A DNA stretch of 64,000 nt. Origin: JAHEJA01 sp965656445. Its GTDB lineage: Bacteria > Pseudomonadota > Alphaproteobacteria > Rhodobacterales > Rhodobacteraceae. The stretch covers positions 248,001 through 312,000 of the forward strand of contig CBFHKO010000001.1 of NCBI GenBank assembly GCA_965656445.1, read 5' to 3'. Positions 1 through 9,252 of the stretch are shown in pieces (the stretch's first letter is position 1; each line of letters opens with the position of its first letter). The notes beneath the pieces are model-generated. The model did no database searches and was not told the DNA's origin. It worked only from the letters and a program-made list of their open reading frames with translations. A program made the translations under genes and the position numbers.

Positions 1-578
1 ACCAGTTGGGACGTGTTATATAATCCCAAATACCAGTCATCTGCATTTGTTAAATAAAGAGGTATTAAATTCGTACCCGGTAAAACAGTAAACATGTAGT
101 ACTCCCACAATTAGGCGCGATAGATCGGGCCCCAGTTTTGCTTGGCGCAAAATGATTTTTGAAATTGAAAATTATCTGTATCGGCTGGCTCGCTCATGAG
201 CGTCGGCGCAACTTGTACAGAATGGCGTGTTGCAAATTTTTGGCTAAACCCAGTTACAGAACTCACTTGCCCCTTTGCGAGGTGATAGTGCGCAAAGGGT
301 GCCATTATTTTCCATGGCGTATCTGTTTGACGTTTATCAGGCACCTGAGGTTTCCCAGGTTCCATTACGCTCAAAATACGCGCAATTTTTGGATGTAGTG
401 ATGACATAATGTGCCTAAGTGTTGCCTTAAATATGACACAATCTTATTCAGCACAGCCTTGTAGTTATAGCAGGCACACACAATTTTTTGCTCAATTCAA
501 AGATGAAAAAATTCAATATATAGACTAAAGTATGTAACTGCACACAATTCGGATTAACGGTTTTGTGAACGGTCTAAG
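1..578. other. intergenic region left of the helicase gene
   Basis: No convincing conserved gene is visible here. The stretch is AT-rich, especially at 420-560. The only candidate is a 98-residue frame on the minus strand (111-407), listed separately at low confidence. No tRNA, clear terminator or repeat was recognised. Confidence 0.5.
111..407 (-). CDS. possible small hypothetical protein (98 aa)
   Basis: An open frame of 98 codons with an ATG start preceded by a weak purine stretch (AGG about 7 bases upstream). The predicted product is soluble-looking and slightly basic, with no membrane segment, signal peptide or motif that I recognise. The plus-strand frame over the same bases looks less protein-like (many Cys, His and Arg). 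It could be a lineage-specific gene, a decayed remnant or chance. Codon usage is not clearly that of the neighbouring genes. Confidence 0.25.
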   Translation of the reverse strand: MSSLHPKIARILSVMEPGKPQVPDKRQTDTPWKIMAPFAHYHLAKGQVSSVTGFSQKFATRHSVQVAPTLMSEPADTDNFQFQKSFCAKQNWGPIYRA

Positions 579-2921
579 TTAAAAAGGAATATCATCTGGG
601 GCCGTTACGAATCGCGCGACGACTTTCTTGATGCCTGCTTTTTCAAATTTGATTTCAAGCTTATCCCCTTCAACACCAAGGACAAACCCATAGCCAAATT
701 TCTGATGGAACACGCGATCATCAACGGTGAAGGCTGAAACCGCAGTGGCGTCAATGACGATTGATTTAGCTTCTTTTGGTTGTGACATTGGGCGCTCAGA
801 GGCGCGCGATTGCAAGCGACGCCATCCGGGCGAATTGTATCCATCCGCGCTCGCGGCCACATCGTGTAACTCTGACTTCATGGCCGCGGCGCCAAATCCG
901 CCGCCGTATAATCCCGGAGGGGTTAAAACATCCACGTGATCCGCAGGGAGTTCATCGATGAACCGCGATGGCATTGAGGATTGCCATTGGCCAAACACGC
1001 GCCGATTGCCCGCGAAGGAAATCGTACAAATTTGTTCGGCCCGCGTGATGCCAACATAGGCCAATCTGCGCTCTTCTTCTAATCCCTTTTGACCGCTTTC
1101 ATCCATAGACCGTTGCGACGGGAATAAGCCGTCCTCCCATCCTGGGAGGAATACTGCGGGAAATTCCAAACCTTTGGCCGCGTGCAGTGTCATAATGGAT
1201 ATTTTTTCACCGCCATCGTCGGTTTCATTATCCATCACAAGGCTCACATGTTCCAAAAATCCTTGGAGGTTTTCGAATTGTTCCAAGGCCTTGACCAATT
1301 CCTTGAGGTTCTCAAGACGACCCGGGGCTTCGGGCGTTTTGTCGTTTTGCCACATCGTGGTGTAGCCGCTTTCGTCGAGGATCATTTCCGCCAATTCAAC
1401 ATGGCTTAGATCCTTATCCCCCGCCAAACGGCCCCAACGTTCAATGTTATCCACCAAACTGCGAAGCTCACCCGCCCCTTTGCCAGTGATCCTCTTATCC
1501 GCCAACAAGAGCCGCGCCCCATCGACAAGCGACACGCCGTTATCACGTGCATAAGTTTGAATTTTCTGTTGCGCCTTGTCGCCCAAGCCGCGTTTGGGGG
1601 TGTTCACAATCCGCTCAAAGGCCAAATCATCATCTGGGCTCGTGACAACGCGGAAATATCCCATGGCGTCCCGAATTTCGAGACGCTCATAAAACCGTGG
1701 TCCACCTATGACGCGATAGGGTAAGCCAATCGTTAAAAATCGATCTTCAAAGGCGCGCATTTGATGCGAGGCCCGCACCAAAATCGCCATACTGTCCAAC
1801 CCAAAGGGATCCAATCCGCGCGTCCCGCGCTGCATGGCTTCGACCTCTTCGCCAATCCAACGGGCCTCTTCTTCGCCGTCCCAATGACCGATCAGGCGCA
1901 CTTTTTCGCCGCTGGGCACCTCGGTCCACAGGTCTTTGCCGAGCCGCCCTTCGTTGCCAGCAATGACACGGCTTGCTGCCGCGAGGATATGCGGGGTTGA
2001 GCGATAATTTTGCTCGAGGCGGATCACCTTGGCCCCTGAGAAATCTTTTTCAAAGCGTAAGATATTGCCCACCTCGGCCCCGCGCCAGCCATAGATGGAT
2101 TGATCATCATCCCCAACACAGCAAATATTCTTGTGCCCACCCGCCAGAAGACGCAACCAAAGATATTGAGCAACGTTCGTATCTTGATATTCGTCAACAA
2201 GGATGTATTTGAACCACCTCTGATATTGTTCCAAAATATCAGCATGCGTTTGGAAAATAGTAACCACATGCAACAGCAAGTCACCAAAATCCACCGCATT
2301 CAATTCTAATAGGCGTTTTTGGTATTGCTCATAAAGCTCGGTTCCGCGGTTATTATACGCGTTCGCCTCGGAGCTCGGCACCTTGGTCGGGGTCCATGCG
2401 CGGTTCTTCCAGTGATCAATGATGCCTGCCAATTGGCGCGCAGGCCAGCGTTTGTCATCGATATTATTCACTTTGATCAATTGCTTAAGAAGACGAATTT
2501 GATCATCTGTGTCCAAAATCGTGAAATTGGATTTCAAGCCAACCAATTCCGCATGACGGCGCAGGAGTTTCACACATATCGAATGAAAGGTTCCCAGCCA
2601 CGGCATGCCCTCAATCGATTGACCCAGCAACGCCCCTACACGGTTTTTCATCTCACGGGCGGCTTTGTTGGTAAATGTAACGGACAGGATTTCGTTCGGA
2701 CGTGCACGCCCTGTATTCAAAAGGTGCACAATGCGACAGGTCAACGCCTTGGTTTTACCTGTTCCCGCCCCCGCCAACATCAAGACAGGACCGTCCAAAG
2801 ATTCCACGGCGTCCCGCTGCGCAGGATTCAACCCATCCAAATAGGGCATCGGACGCGCGGCCATCGCGCGTGTTGACAGGCTCGCCCCTTCAAAGGCGTC
2901 AGATTCATCAAAACTGCTCAT
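579..2921 (-). CDS. uvrD: ATP-dependent DNA helicase, UvrD/PcrA type (superfamily 1)
   Basis: A 780-residue SF1A helicase, close to the usual 720-800 residues, expected to unwind DNA 3' to 5' in nucleotide excision and mismatch repair and to clear stalled complexes. Visible motifs: Walker A GAGTGKT at residues 51-57, the Q-motif region LNPAQRDAV just before it, DEYQD (Walker B) at 243-247, the QSIYGWRGA motif III region, the QNYRST motif IV, and a late TLHAAKGLEFPAVFLPG motif Va-type block. The C-terminal 50 residues (HQKFGYGFVLG...) match the small Tudor-like domain of PcrA/UvrD. The gene is monocistronic, divergent from pyc with a 379-base gap. UvrD and PcrA cannot be told apart with confidence by motif alone. 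Confidence 0.95.
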   Translation of the reverse strand: MSSFDESDAFEGASLSTRAMAARPMPYLDGLNPAQRDAVESLDGPVLMLAGAGTGKTKALTCRIVHLLNTGRARPNEILSVTFTNKAAREMKNRVGALLGQSIEGMPWLGTFHSICVKLLRRHAELVGLKSNFTILDTDDQIRLLKQLIKVNNIDDKRWPARQLAGIIDHWKNRAWTPTKVPSSEANAYNNRGTELYEQYQKRLLELNAVDFGDLLLHVVTIFQTHADILEQYQRWFKYILVDEYQDTNVAQYLWLRLLAGGHKNICCVGDDDQSIYGWRGAEVGNILRFEKDFSGAKVIRLEQNYRSTPHILAAASRVIAGNEGRLGKDLWTEVPSGEKVRLIGHWDGEEEARWIGEEVEAMQRGTRGLDPFGLDSMAILVRASHQMRAFEDRFLTIGLPYRVIGGPRFYERLEIRDAMGYFRVVTSPDDDLAFERIVNTPKRGLGDKAQQKIQTYARDNGVSLVDGARLLLADKRITGKGAGELRSLVDNIERWGRLAGDKDLSHVELAEMILDESGYTTMWQNDKTPEAPGRLENLKELVKALEQFENLQGFLEHVSLVMDNETDDGGEKISIMTLHAAKGLEFPAVFLPGWEDGLFPSQRSMDESGQKGLEEERRLAYVGITRAEQICTISFAGNRRVFGQWQSSMPSRFIDELPADHVDVLTPPGLYGGGFGAAAMKSELHDVAASADGYNSPGWRRLQSRASERPMSQPKEAKSIVIDATAVSAFTVDDRVFHQKFGYGFVLGVEGDKLEIKFEKAGIKKVVARFVTAPDDIPF

Positions 2922-3300
2922 GGCGGCAAAATAGACAAGCCGAAATGATTTGAAAACCCATGTTCGACAAATGTTCTTGGAAATTTAGACTATAAATGTC
3001 ACTTAAATTTCACTTACCAATTGTATTGATCTATCGAATCAAAACACTAGATAGGGGTCCTCATTTCTGCAATCCGTTGTTCTTGAACCCTATTCGCCTT
3101 AATCATATGACCACAGGGCTTGTTTTCCTGTTCTATTATTACCAACCTGTGCAAACCACTTCGGCAAATATTTCATTTTTGCGCTACCGTTACCGCTAAC
3201 ATTCCATTATCGTATTGACGGGGATGCCTGCTGCAATGCAGCATCTCGAAAATTAACACGACCCTCGCCCTCGCGAGACATATGACAAGGACGGACCTAA
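2922..3300. other. divergent promoter region between helicase gene and pyc
   Basis: A 379-base AT-rich gap between two divergently transcribed genes. The 67-codon plus-strand frame inside it does not look like a real gene. It should hold both promoters. A near-palindrome resembling a LacI/GntR-type operator lies at 3187-3202. A purine-rich ribosome site (AAGGACGG) lies just before the pyc start. Confidence 0.6.
3187..3202. promoter_or_regulatory. possible LacI/GntR-family (CceR-like) operator upstream of pyc
   Basis: The 16 bases CCGTTACCGCTAACAT form an imperfect palindrome with a central CG. From memory, this matches 13 of 16 positions of the GntR-type operator ATGTTACCGGTAACAT. The Rhodobacterales central-carbon regulator CceR belongs to the same LacI branch, and its use of a similar site is an inference. 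The site lies about 100 bases before the pyc start, a sensible place for control of an anaplerotic enzyme. Confidence 0.4.
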
Positions 3301-6300
3301 ATGCCCGAATTTCAAAAGATCCTAATCGCCAATCGTGGTGAAATCGCAATTCGCATAATGCGAGCAGCAAATGAAATGGGCAAAAAGACCGTCGCAATCT
3401 TTGCAGAAGAAGACAAACTTGGCCTCCACCGTTTTAAAGCCGACGAAGCCTACCGCGTCGGCGAAGGTCTCGGACCCGTTGCGGCCTATCTATCGATTGA
3501 CGAAATCATCCGCGTTGCCAAAGAAAGCGGCGCAGATGCGATCCATCCTGGATATGGCTTGTTATCCGAAAACCCCGATTTTGTGGATGCTTGTGCGAAT
3601 AATGGAATTACCTTCATCGGCCCCAAGGCGGAAACAATGCGCGCCCTTGGGGATAAGGCCTCTGCGCGTCGCGTTGCGATCCAAGCAGGGGTTCCTGTGA
3701 TCCCTGCGACAGAGGTGCTTGGCGATGATATGGATGCGATCCGCCAAGAGGCCAGCGCAGTTGGATTTCCCTTGATGCTCAAAGCGTCATGGGGCGGCGG
3801 TGGACGCGGCATGCGCCCCATTCACAATGTCGACGAGCTAGAAGAAAAAGTCCTAGAAGGACGTCGCGAAGCCGAGGCCGCCTTTGGCAATGGTGAAGGC
3901 TATCTGGAAAAAATGATCACCCGCGCGCGTCACGTCGAAGTTCAAATCCTTGGCGATAAACACGGCGAAATTTACCACCTATGGGAACGCGATTGTTCCG
4001 TTCAGCGTCGCAACCAAAAAGTTGTTGAACGCGCCCCTGCCCCCTATTTGACGCAAGAACAGCGCGATCATATTTGTGATCTTGGCCGCAAAATTTGTAA
4101 GCACGTGAATTATGAATGTGCGGGCACTGTTGAATTCCTGATGGATATGGAAACCGAAGAGTTCTATTTCATCGAAGTTAACCCACGCGTCCAAGTTGAA
4201 CATACTGTCACCGAAGAAGTCACAGGCATCGACATCGTTCAGGCGCAGATCTTAATTGCCGAAGGAAAAACAATTGCCGAAGCCACTGGGAAAGCATCGC
4301 AAGCCGATGTTGTTCTAAATGGCCATGCGCTTCAGACACGGATCACGACAGAGGATCCACAAAACAACTTTATCCCCGATTATGGCCGCATCACCGCCTA
4401 CCGCTCTGCGACAGGTATGGGCATTCGTTTGGATGGGGGTACGGCCTATTCTGGCGGTGTTATCACGCGCTATTATGATAGCCTATTGGTCAAAGTGACC
4501 GCATGGGCGCCGACCCCTGAAAAAGCGATCCACCGTATGGACCGCGCCCTTCGTGAATTCCGAATTCGCGGGGTATCAACCAATATCGCTTTTGTTGAAA
4601 ACCTGCTAAAGCACCCGACGTTCTTGGACAATACTTATACGACCAAGTTCATTGATGACACAGCCGGCCTCTTTGATTTCAAAAAGCGCCGTGACCGTGG
4701 CACAAAGGTGTTGACCTATATCGCGGATATTACCGTAAACGGACATCCTGAAACAACCGATCGCCCAGCGCCTGATGCGGATTTGAAACCCGCCAAAGCG
4801 CCAGAGCGTATTGCAGAGCCGGCTTATGGCACCCGTAACCTGCTTGAGGACAAAGGCGCGCAGGCGGTTGCGGATTGGATGTTGGAGCAAAATCAATTAT
4901 TGCTCACCGATACGACGATGCGCGACGGGCACCAATCGCTATTGGCGACACGGATGCGGTCCATCGACATGATCGAAGCGGCCCCGGCCTATGCCGCGAA
5001 TTTGCCGCAACTGTTTTCGGTTGAATGCTGGGGCGGCGCGACATTTGATGTGGCCTACCGCTTCTTGCAGGAATGCCCATGGCAACGTCTGCGCGATTTG
5101 CGCGCGGCGATGCCAAACCTGATGACGCAAATGTTGCTACGCGCCTCAAATGGTGTTGGATACACAAACTATCCTGACAACGTTGTCCAAGCCTTTGTTG
5201 CAGAAGCGGCCAAAGGCATTGACGTCTTCCGTGTCTTTGACAGCTTGAACTGGGTCGAAAACATGCGCGTTGCGATGGATGCTGTGATTGCCTCTGGCAA
5301 GATTTGCGAAGGCACCATTTGTTACACAGGCGATATGCTCAATCCAGATCGCTCAAAATATGATCTGCAATATTACATCAACATGGGTAAAGAGCTAAAG
5401 GCGGCTGGCGCTCATGTGATTGGCCTCAAAGATATGGCAGGTCTCTTGAAACCCGCCGCCGCGCGCGTCTTGGTCAAAGCCTTGAAAGAAGAAGTCGGCC
5501 TCCCGCTTCATTTCCACACGCATGACACAAGCGGCATTGCAGGCGCGACAATCCTAGCGGCCGCAGAAGCGGGCATCGACGCCGTTGATGCGGCAATGGA
5601 TGCATTTTCTGGCGGTACATCGCAGGCCTGTTTGGGCTCCGTCGTGGAGGCATTGCGCCACACAGATCGCGACACGGGCCTAGACATCGAAGAAATTCGC
5701 AAGATTTCGGATTACTGGGAACAGGTCCGCGCGCAATATGTCGCCTTTGAAAGCGGTCTCGCAGCGCCTGCCTCTGAGGTATACTTGCACGAAATGCCCG
5801 GTGGTCAGTTTACCAACCTCAAAGCGCAAGCACGCTCTTTGGGCTTAGAAGAGAAATGGCCAGAGGTCGCGCGCACCTATGCGGATGTAAACCAAATGTT
5901 CGGCGATATCGTCAAAGTGACGCCCTCGTCCAAAGTGGTGGGTGACATGGCCTTGATGATGGTGTCCCAAGGGATCACCCGTGATCAAGTTGAAGACCCG
6001 AATACGGATGTTGCCTTCCCTGAAAGCGTCGTTGACATGATGCACGGCAACTTGGGCCAACCCCAAGGCGGCTTCCCAGAGCAAATCGTGAGCAAAGTCC
6101 TCAAAGGTGAAAAGCCAAATACAGATCGCCCGGGTGCGCATCTTGCCCCAATCGATCTAGAGGCGACGCGCGCTGAGCTGTCTGATCTATTGGACGGCAA
6201 AGCAATCGACGACGAGGATTTGAACGGCTATTTGATGTATCCCAAGGTGTTCCTCAATTACATGGGCCGTCACAAAACCTACGGTCCTGTACGCGCCTTG

Positions 6301-6738
6301 CCCACAAAGACATTCTTTTATGGGATGGAACCCGGCGACGAAATAACAGCAGAAATCGATCCAGGCAAAACCTTGGAAATTCGACTTCAGGCGGTCGGGG
6401 AAACTGGGGAGGATGGAGAGGTCAAAGTCTTCTTTGAGCTCAACGGACAGCCTCGTGTTATCCGCGTGCCCAACAGATTGGTCAAAGCCACAACCGCCGC
6501 CCGTCCCAAAGCCGAAATCGGCAATGCAAAACACATTGGCGCCCCGATGCCAGGTGTCGTCGCATCCGTTGTCGCAACCGCAGGTCAAAGCGTGAGCGAA
6601 GGGGACATGCTTCTCACCATTGAAGCGATGAAAATGGAAACGGGCATTCACGCAGAACAAGATGGCATCATCAAAGCCGTTCACGTGGTTGCAGGTGGTC
6701 AGATCGATGCAAAAGACCTCTTGATTGAGTTTGAATAA
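3301..6738 (+). CDS. pyc: pyruvate carboxylase
   Basis: A full-length single-chain pyruvate carboxylase (1145 residues; family usual about 1150), making oxaloacetate from pyruvate, bicarbonate and ATP to refill the TCA cycle. Domain order is complete: biotin carboxylase N-domain (LIANRGEIAIRIMRA), ATP-grasp with the glycine loop SWGGGGRGM and the active block EVNPRVQVEHTVTE, then the HMGL-like carboxyltransferase starting near DTTMRDGHQS with metal-ligand region HFHTHDTSG, a PYC_OADA region, and a C-terminal biotinyl domain with EAMKMET, biotin on Lys1111. ATG is preceded by AAGGACGG. The next gene starts on the last base of the stop codon, so the two are translationally coupled. Confidence 0.98.
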   Translation: MPEFQKILIANRGEIAIRIMRAANEMGKKTVAIFAEEDKLGLHRFKADEAYRVGEGLGPVAAYLSIDEIIRVAKESGADAIHPGYGLLSENPDFVDACANNGITFIGPKAETMRALGDKASARRVAIQAGVPVIPATEVLGDDMDAIRQEASAVGFPLMLKASWGGGGRGMRPIHNVDELEEKVLEGRREAEAAFGNGEGYLEKMITRARHVEVQILGDKHGEIYHLWERDCSVQRRNQKVVERAPAPYLTQEQRDHICDLGRKICKHVNYECAGTVEFLMDMETEEFYFIEVNPRVQVEHTVTEEVTGIDIVQAQILIAEGKTIAEATGKASQADVVLNGHALQTRITTEDPQNNFIPDYGRITAYRSATGMGIRLDGGTAYSGGVITRYYDSLLVKVTAWAPTPEKAIHRMDRALREFRIRGVSTNIAFVENLLKHPTFLDNTYTTKFIDDTAGLFDFKKRRDRGTKVLTYIADITVNGHPETTDRPAPDADLKPAKAPERIAEPAYGTRNLLEDKGAQAVADWMLEQNQLLLTDTTMRDGHQSLLATRMRSIDMIEAAPAYAANLPQLFSVECWGGATFDVAYRFLQECPWQRLRDLRAAMPNLMTQMLLRASNGVGYTNYPDNVVQAFVAEAAKGIDVFRVFDSLNWVENMRVAMDAVIASGKICEGTICYTGDMLNPDRSKYDLQYYINMGKELKAAGAHVIGLKDMAGLLKPAAARVLVKALKEEVGLPLHFHTHDTSGIAGATILAAAEAGIDAVDAAMDAFSGGTSQACLGSVVEALRHTDRDTGLDIEEIRKISDYWEQVRAQYVAFESGLAAPASEVYLHEMPGGQFTNLKAQARSLGLEEKWPEVARTYADVNQMFGDIVKVTPSSKVVGDMALMMVSQGITRDQVEDPNTDVAFPESVVDMMHGNLGQPQGGFPEQIVSKVLKGEKPNTDRPGAHLAPIDLEATRAELSDLLDGKAIDDEDLNGYLMYPKVFLNYMGRHKTYGPVRALPTKTFFYGMEPGDEITAEIDPGKTLEIRLQAVGETGEDGEVKVFFELNGQPRVIRVPNRLVKATTAARPKAEIGNAKHIGAPMPGVVASVVATAGQSVSEGDMLLTIEAMKMETGIHAEQDGIIKAVHVVAGGQIDAKDLLIEFE

Positions 6739-7133
6739 TGGGTCCGATGATTGATCTGACGCTGACGAGCCTCTTTGCAGGGACCCTTGGCATCATGCTG
6801 ATTATTCTCAGCGTAAATGTCATCAGAAAACGACGCGAACATATGGTTGCCTTTGGAGACAAAGGCGACCTTGATTTAAAAAGTCGTGTTCGCATGCACG
6901 GAAATTTTGTCGAATATGCGCCTTTTGCAATTCTTTTAATGGGATTGAGCGAAGTTCAGGGAACGCCTGATTGGGTCTTGATCACGTTAGGCACTCTTTT
7001 CTGTCTGGGTCGGATCTGTCACGCCCTTGGTTTGCGCAGCTCAAATATAGGGTTGCGGACGGTTGGAATGATGTCAACATTTGCCTATTTGATACTGATG
7101 TCAGTCGGTTTGATTGCACATTCCCTGATCTAA
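6738..7133 (+). CDS. MAPEG-family integral membrane protein
   Basis: A 131-residue protein with about four hydrophobic segments and the MAPEG-type central block (R-x-HGNFVEYAPFAILLMGLSE), followed by a GRICHALGL block typical of the bacterial branch. MAPEG proteins in eukaryotes act on glutathione and eicosanoid substrates; the role of the bacterial members is mostly unknown. Its ATG shares one base with the pyc stop codon, so it is probably co-translated with pyc, but no functional link is evident. Confidence 0.88.
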   Translation: MGPMIDLTLTSLFAGTLGIMLIILSVNVIRKRREHMVAFGDKGDLDLKSRVRMHGNFVEYAPFAILLMGLSEVQGTPDWVLITLGTLFCLGRICHALGLRSSNIGLRTVGMMSTFAYLILMSVGLIAHSLI

Positions 7134-7329
7134 ACTACAGCTTCCATCGGGCAACCAACTTAAATCAAAGGAAAATCGCGCGTCTCCTCGATGGGGTAGG
7201 CTTGGGATTGGTCTGTGTCACAAGCAAAACAGCCTGATCTAAATCATCGGCTGCATTTTTTTTGAAAAAGCTTATTTTTGCTCTTGCAGCTTGGAGCGGG
7301 ACTGACTAAACACCGCCTTACCCAAGGAC

Positions 7330-7404
7330 GCGGGTGTAGCTCAGGGGTAGAGCGTTACCTTGCCAAGGTAAATGTCGTGAGTTCGAATCTCATCACCCGC
7401 TCCA
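7330..7404 (+). tRNA. tRNA-Gly (anticodon GCC), copy 1
   Basis: A cloverleaf can be drawn by eye: acceptor stem GCGGGTG pairing with CACCCGC, D-arm GCTC...GAGC, anticodon arm TTACC-TTGCCAA-GGTAA with GCC at the centre, T-arm GTGAG-TTCGAAT-CTCAT, discriminator T and encoded CCA. It is base-for-base identical to the copy at 9100-9174. Confidence 0.97.
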
Positions 7405-7514
7405 AATTAACTCTACCCCAATCTTAAAACGACTTTGTTATGTCGCCTCTATCAAAGACGGCTTAATGTGACGTCCTAGGCTCATGCATATCTGACTATG
7501 TCGCAGAGGCTAAG

Positions 7515-8489
7515 ATGGCGCGCAAATTGTGGAATTACACTCCTGAATTACCATTGAAAACTGCTCCCTATTGGGACTGGCCTCTGAGACCCATAAGAGC
7601 ACTCGCATATCTTTTGAAAAGCTGGAAACCAGTGGGAACACGTTTTTTGTTTTTGTTGGTAGCGATCCTCATCTATCATGTCTTCAGCCCTGATGTATCA
7701 GAGACGCAAAGCCTAAATTGGTCTTGGATGTGGCCCATTTTCCTTCGCAATATCATATTGGTGACACTCGTCGCGGGAGGTTTGCATCTAGCGTTATGGG
7801 CAATGCAAACCCAAGGGGATGAGTTCAAATATTTTCTGCGCCCCATGGGTAAAAATATACGCGCCTTTTTCTTTCGGGATCAAGTTTGGGACAACATTCT
7901 CTGGTCACTAGTTGCGGTCTGTTTACTCTCCCTGTGGGAATGTGGATTGTGGTATGCCTATGCACAGGGATGGGCCACATTAATCACATTTGACACAAAT
8001 CCAATTTGGTTTGTCACTTTGATTGTCCTAGTTCCGATCAGCGCAGGACTTCATTTCTATGGCATTCACAGGCTTTTGCATGTGGGCAAACTTTATACCC
8101 ATGTGCATTCTTGGCATCATAAGAACATTCAAACAGGCCCATGGTCAGGCCTTGCTATGCATCCTATCGAAAGCGGTCTCTTGCGCGCGGATGTCTTGTT
8201 GTTTTTGATTATTCCCTCGCATCCAATTCATGCACTCTTTTTATTTATGCACAGCACCATGGGCGCACCAACATCGCATGCTGGCTTTGATCAAATCAAA
8301 ATTGGCAAGTCCGCCCGCGTACCAGTTGGGGATTTCTTTCATCAACTGCACCATAGATTTTTTGACTGTAACTATGGAACAGACGAAACCCCATGGGACG
8401 AATGGTTTGGAACATTTCATGATGGCACAGATGAGGCCAATGCAATGATCAAAGACAGGCGGGCCAAGATTTGGAAAACCCTATCCTAG
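7515..8489 (+). CDS. sterol desaturase / fatty acid hydroxylase superfamily membrane protein
   Basis: A 324-residue membrane protein with several hydrophobic segments in its first two thirds. The histidine clusters of the di-iron hydroxylase family are present in order: HRLLH, then HVHSWHHKN, then HQLHHRFFDCNYG, a C-terminal block highly typical of the family. It should bind two irons at the cytoplasmic face and hydroxylate or desaturate a lipid; the substrate (fatty acid, ornithine lipid, carotenoid or hopanoid) cannot be read from sequence. An AGAGG ribosome site precedes the ATG. It lies between the twin tRNA-Gly genes, convergent with the GFA gene. Confidence 0.9.
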   Translation: MARKLWNYTPELPLKTAPYWDWPLRPIRALAYLLKSWKPVGTRFLFLLVAILIYHVFSPDVSETQSLNWSWMWPIFLRNIILVTLVAGGLHLALWAMQTQGDEFKYFLRPMGKNIRAFFFRDQVWDNILWSLVAVCLLSLWECGLWYAYAQGWATLITFDTNPIWFVTLIVLVPISAGLHFYGIHRLLHVGKLYTHVHSWHHKNIQTGPWSGLAMHPIESGLLRADVLLFLIIPSHPIHALFLFMHSTMGAPTSHAGFDQIKIGKSARVPVGDFFHQLHHRFFDCNYGTDETPWDEWFGTFHDGTDEANAMIKDRRAKIWKTLS

Positions 8490-8507
8490 AATTCCTAAAC
8501 AAATCCC

Positions 8508-8921
8508 CTATTTCGAAGGGATCGGTCGCTTTTCATAGGCGGGGATGTCCTCGGGGATATGATGAAAACTTTGCTTGTCACAGGTGAAGATCGCGTATTG
8601 TGCCTTGAACACCGTGGGATCATCCAGTGTCCCAACCTTCAAAATAAATTTTCCCGGACGCGCAGGGCTCACTGATCCCAAGCCGGTCCCACAGGTTTGG
8701 CAAAAATAGCGCTGTACAGGGGTCTCCAAATCCGAGCGCGCAAAAATTGCAGGTTTGCCTTGAGTGAAGGTTAAATCAGCATCATTGAACACCATAATCA
8801 CGTTTGGATTGCCCCCAGTGATATATTGGCATTCACGACAATGACATTGAGAGGCGGCTTGAACGGGTCCATCCACGTCGTATCTGATTGCTTTGCAATA
8901 ACATCCACCTTGGGCTTTCAT
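8508..8921 (-). CDS. GFA-family (glutathione-dependent formaldehyde-activating-like) zinc protein
   Basis: A 137-residue protein of the GFA/CENP-V family. Zinc-binding cysteines appear as CYC (residues 7-9), CHCREC, and a later CQTCGTG, giving the usual two zinc sites. The founding enzyme (Gfa) was proposed to condense glutathione with formaldehyde, but most short GFA proteins have no shown activity. The gene is convergent with the hydroxylase gene, leaving 18 bases between stop codons. Confidence 0.9.
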   Translation of the reverse strand: MKAQGGCYCKAIRYDVDGPVQAASQCHCRECQYITGGNPNVIMVFNDADLTFTQGKPAIFARSDLETPVQRYFCQTCGTGLGSVSPARPGKFILKVGTLDDPTVFKAQYAIFTCDKQSFHHIPEDIPAYEKRPIPSK

Positions 8922-9099
8922 ATCACTGTCCTTTCAGGGTGTTGGCTGATTTCGATTCCGACATCCTATGTCAGACTGTGTGCCTCTGGGTCAGTTTAGC
9001 AAGTATTTTCGCATCTCCTTTCGAAGAAAAGAAATGGTCTCGTTTCGCGAATTTGCATCTTGCAAAGGGAATTCCTTTGCGATACCACCCGCCCAGCAA

Positions 9100-9174
9100 G
9101 CGGGTGTAGCTCAGGGGTAGAGCGTTACCTTGCCAAGGTAAATGTCGTGAGTTCGAATCTCATCACCCGCTCCA
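9100..9174 (+). tRNA. tRNA-Gly (anticodon GCC), copy 2
   Basis: Identical over all 75 bases (plus one following A) to the tRNA at 7330-7404, with the same GCC anticodon and encoded CCA. Flanking sequence on both sides differs, so the repeat is limited to the tRNA. The hisB start lies 78 bases downstream. Confidence 0.97.
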
Positions 9175-9252
9175 ATTTTGCAAACTTACCCCACAATCTC
9201 TTGCGACACTGTAGATGCTCATGATATGGCACAGAAAAAAGGGGCTGGATCT

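Noticed and set aside
2319..2876. 185-codon plus-strand open frame inside the helicase gene
   Set aside because: It lies antisense to well-conserved uvrD motifs, has an Arg/His/Cys-rich non-natural composition and no domain; it is a shadow frame.
6187..6684. 165-codon minus-strand frame inside pyc
   Set aside because: Antisense to the biotinyl and carboxyltransferase parts of pyc; Phe/Cys/His-rich composition indicates a shadow of a real gene.
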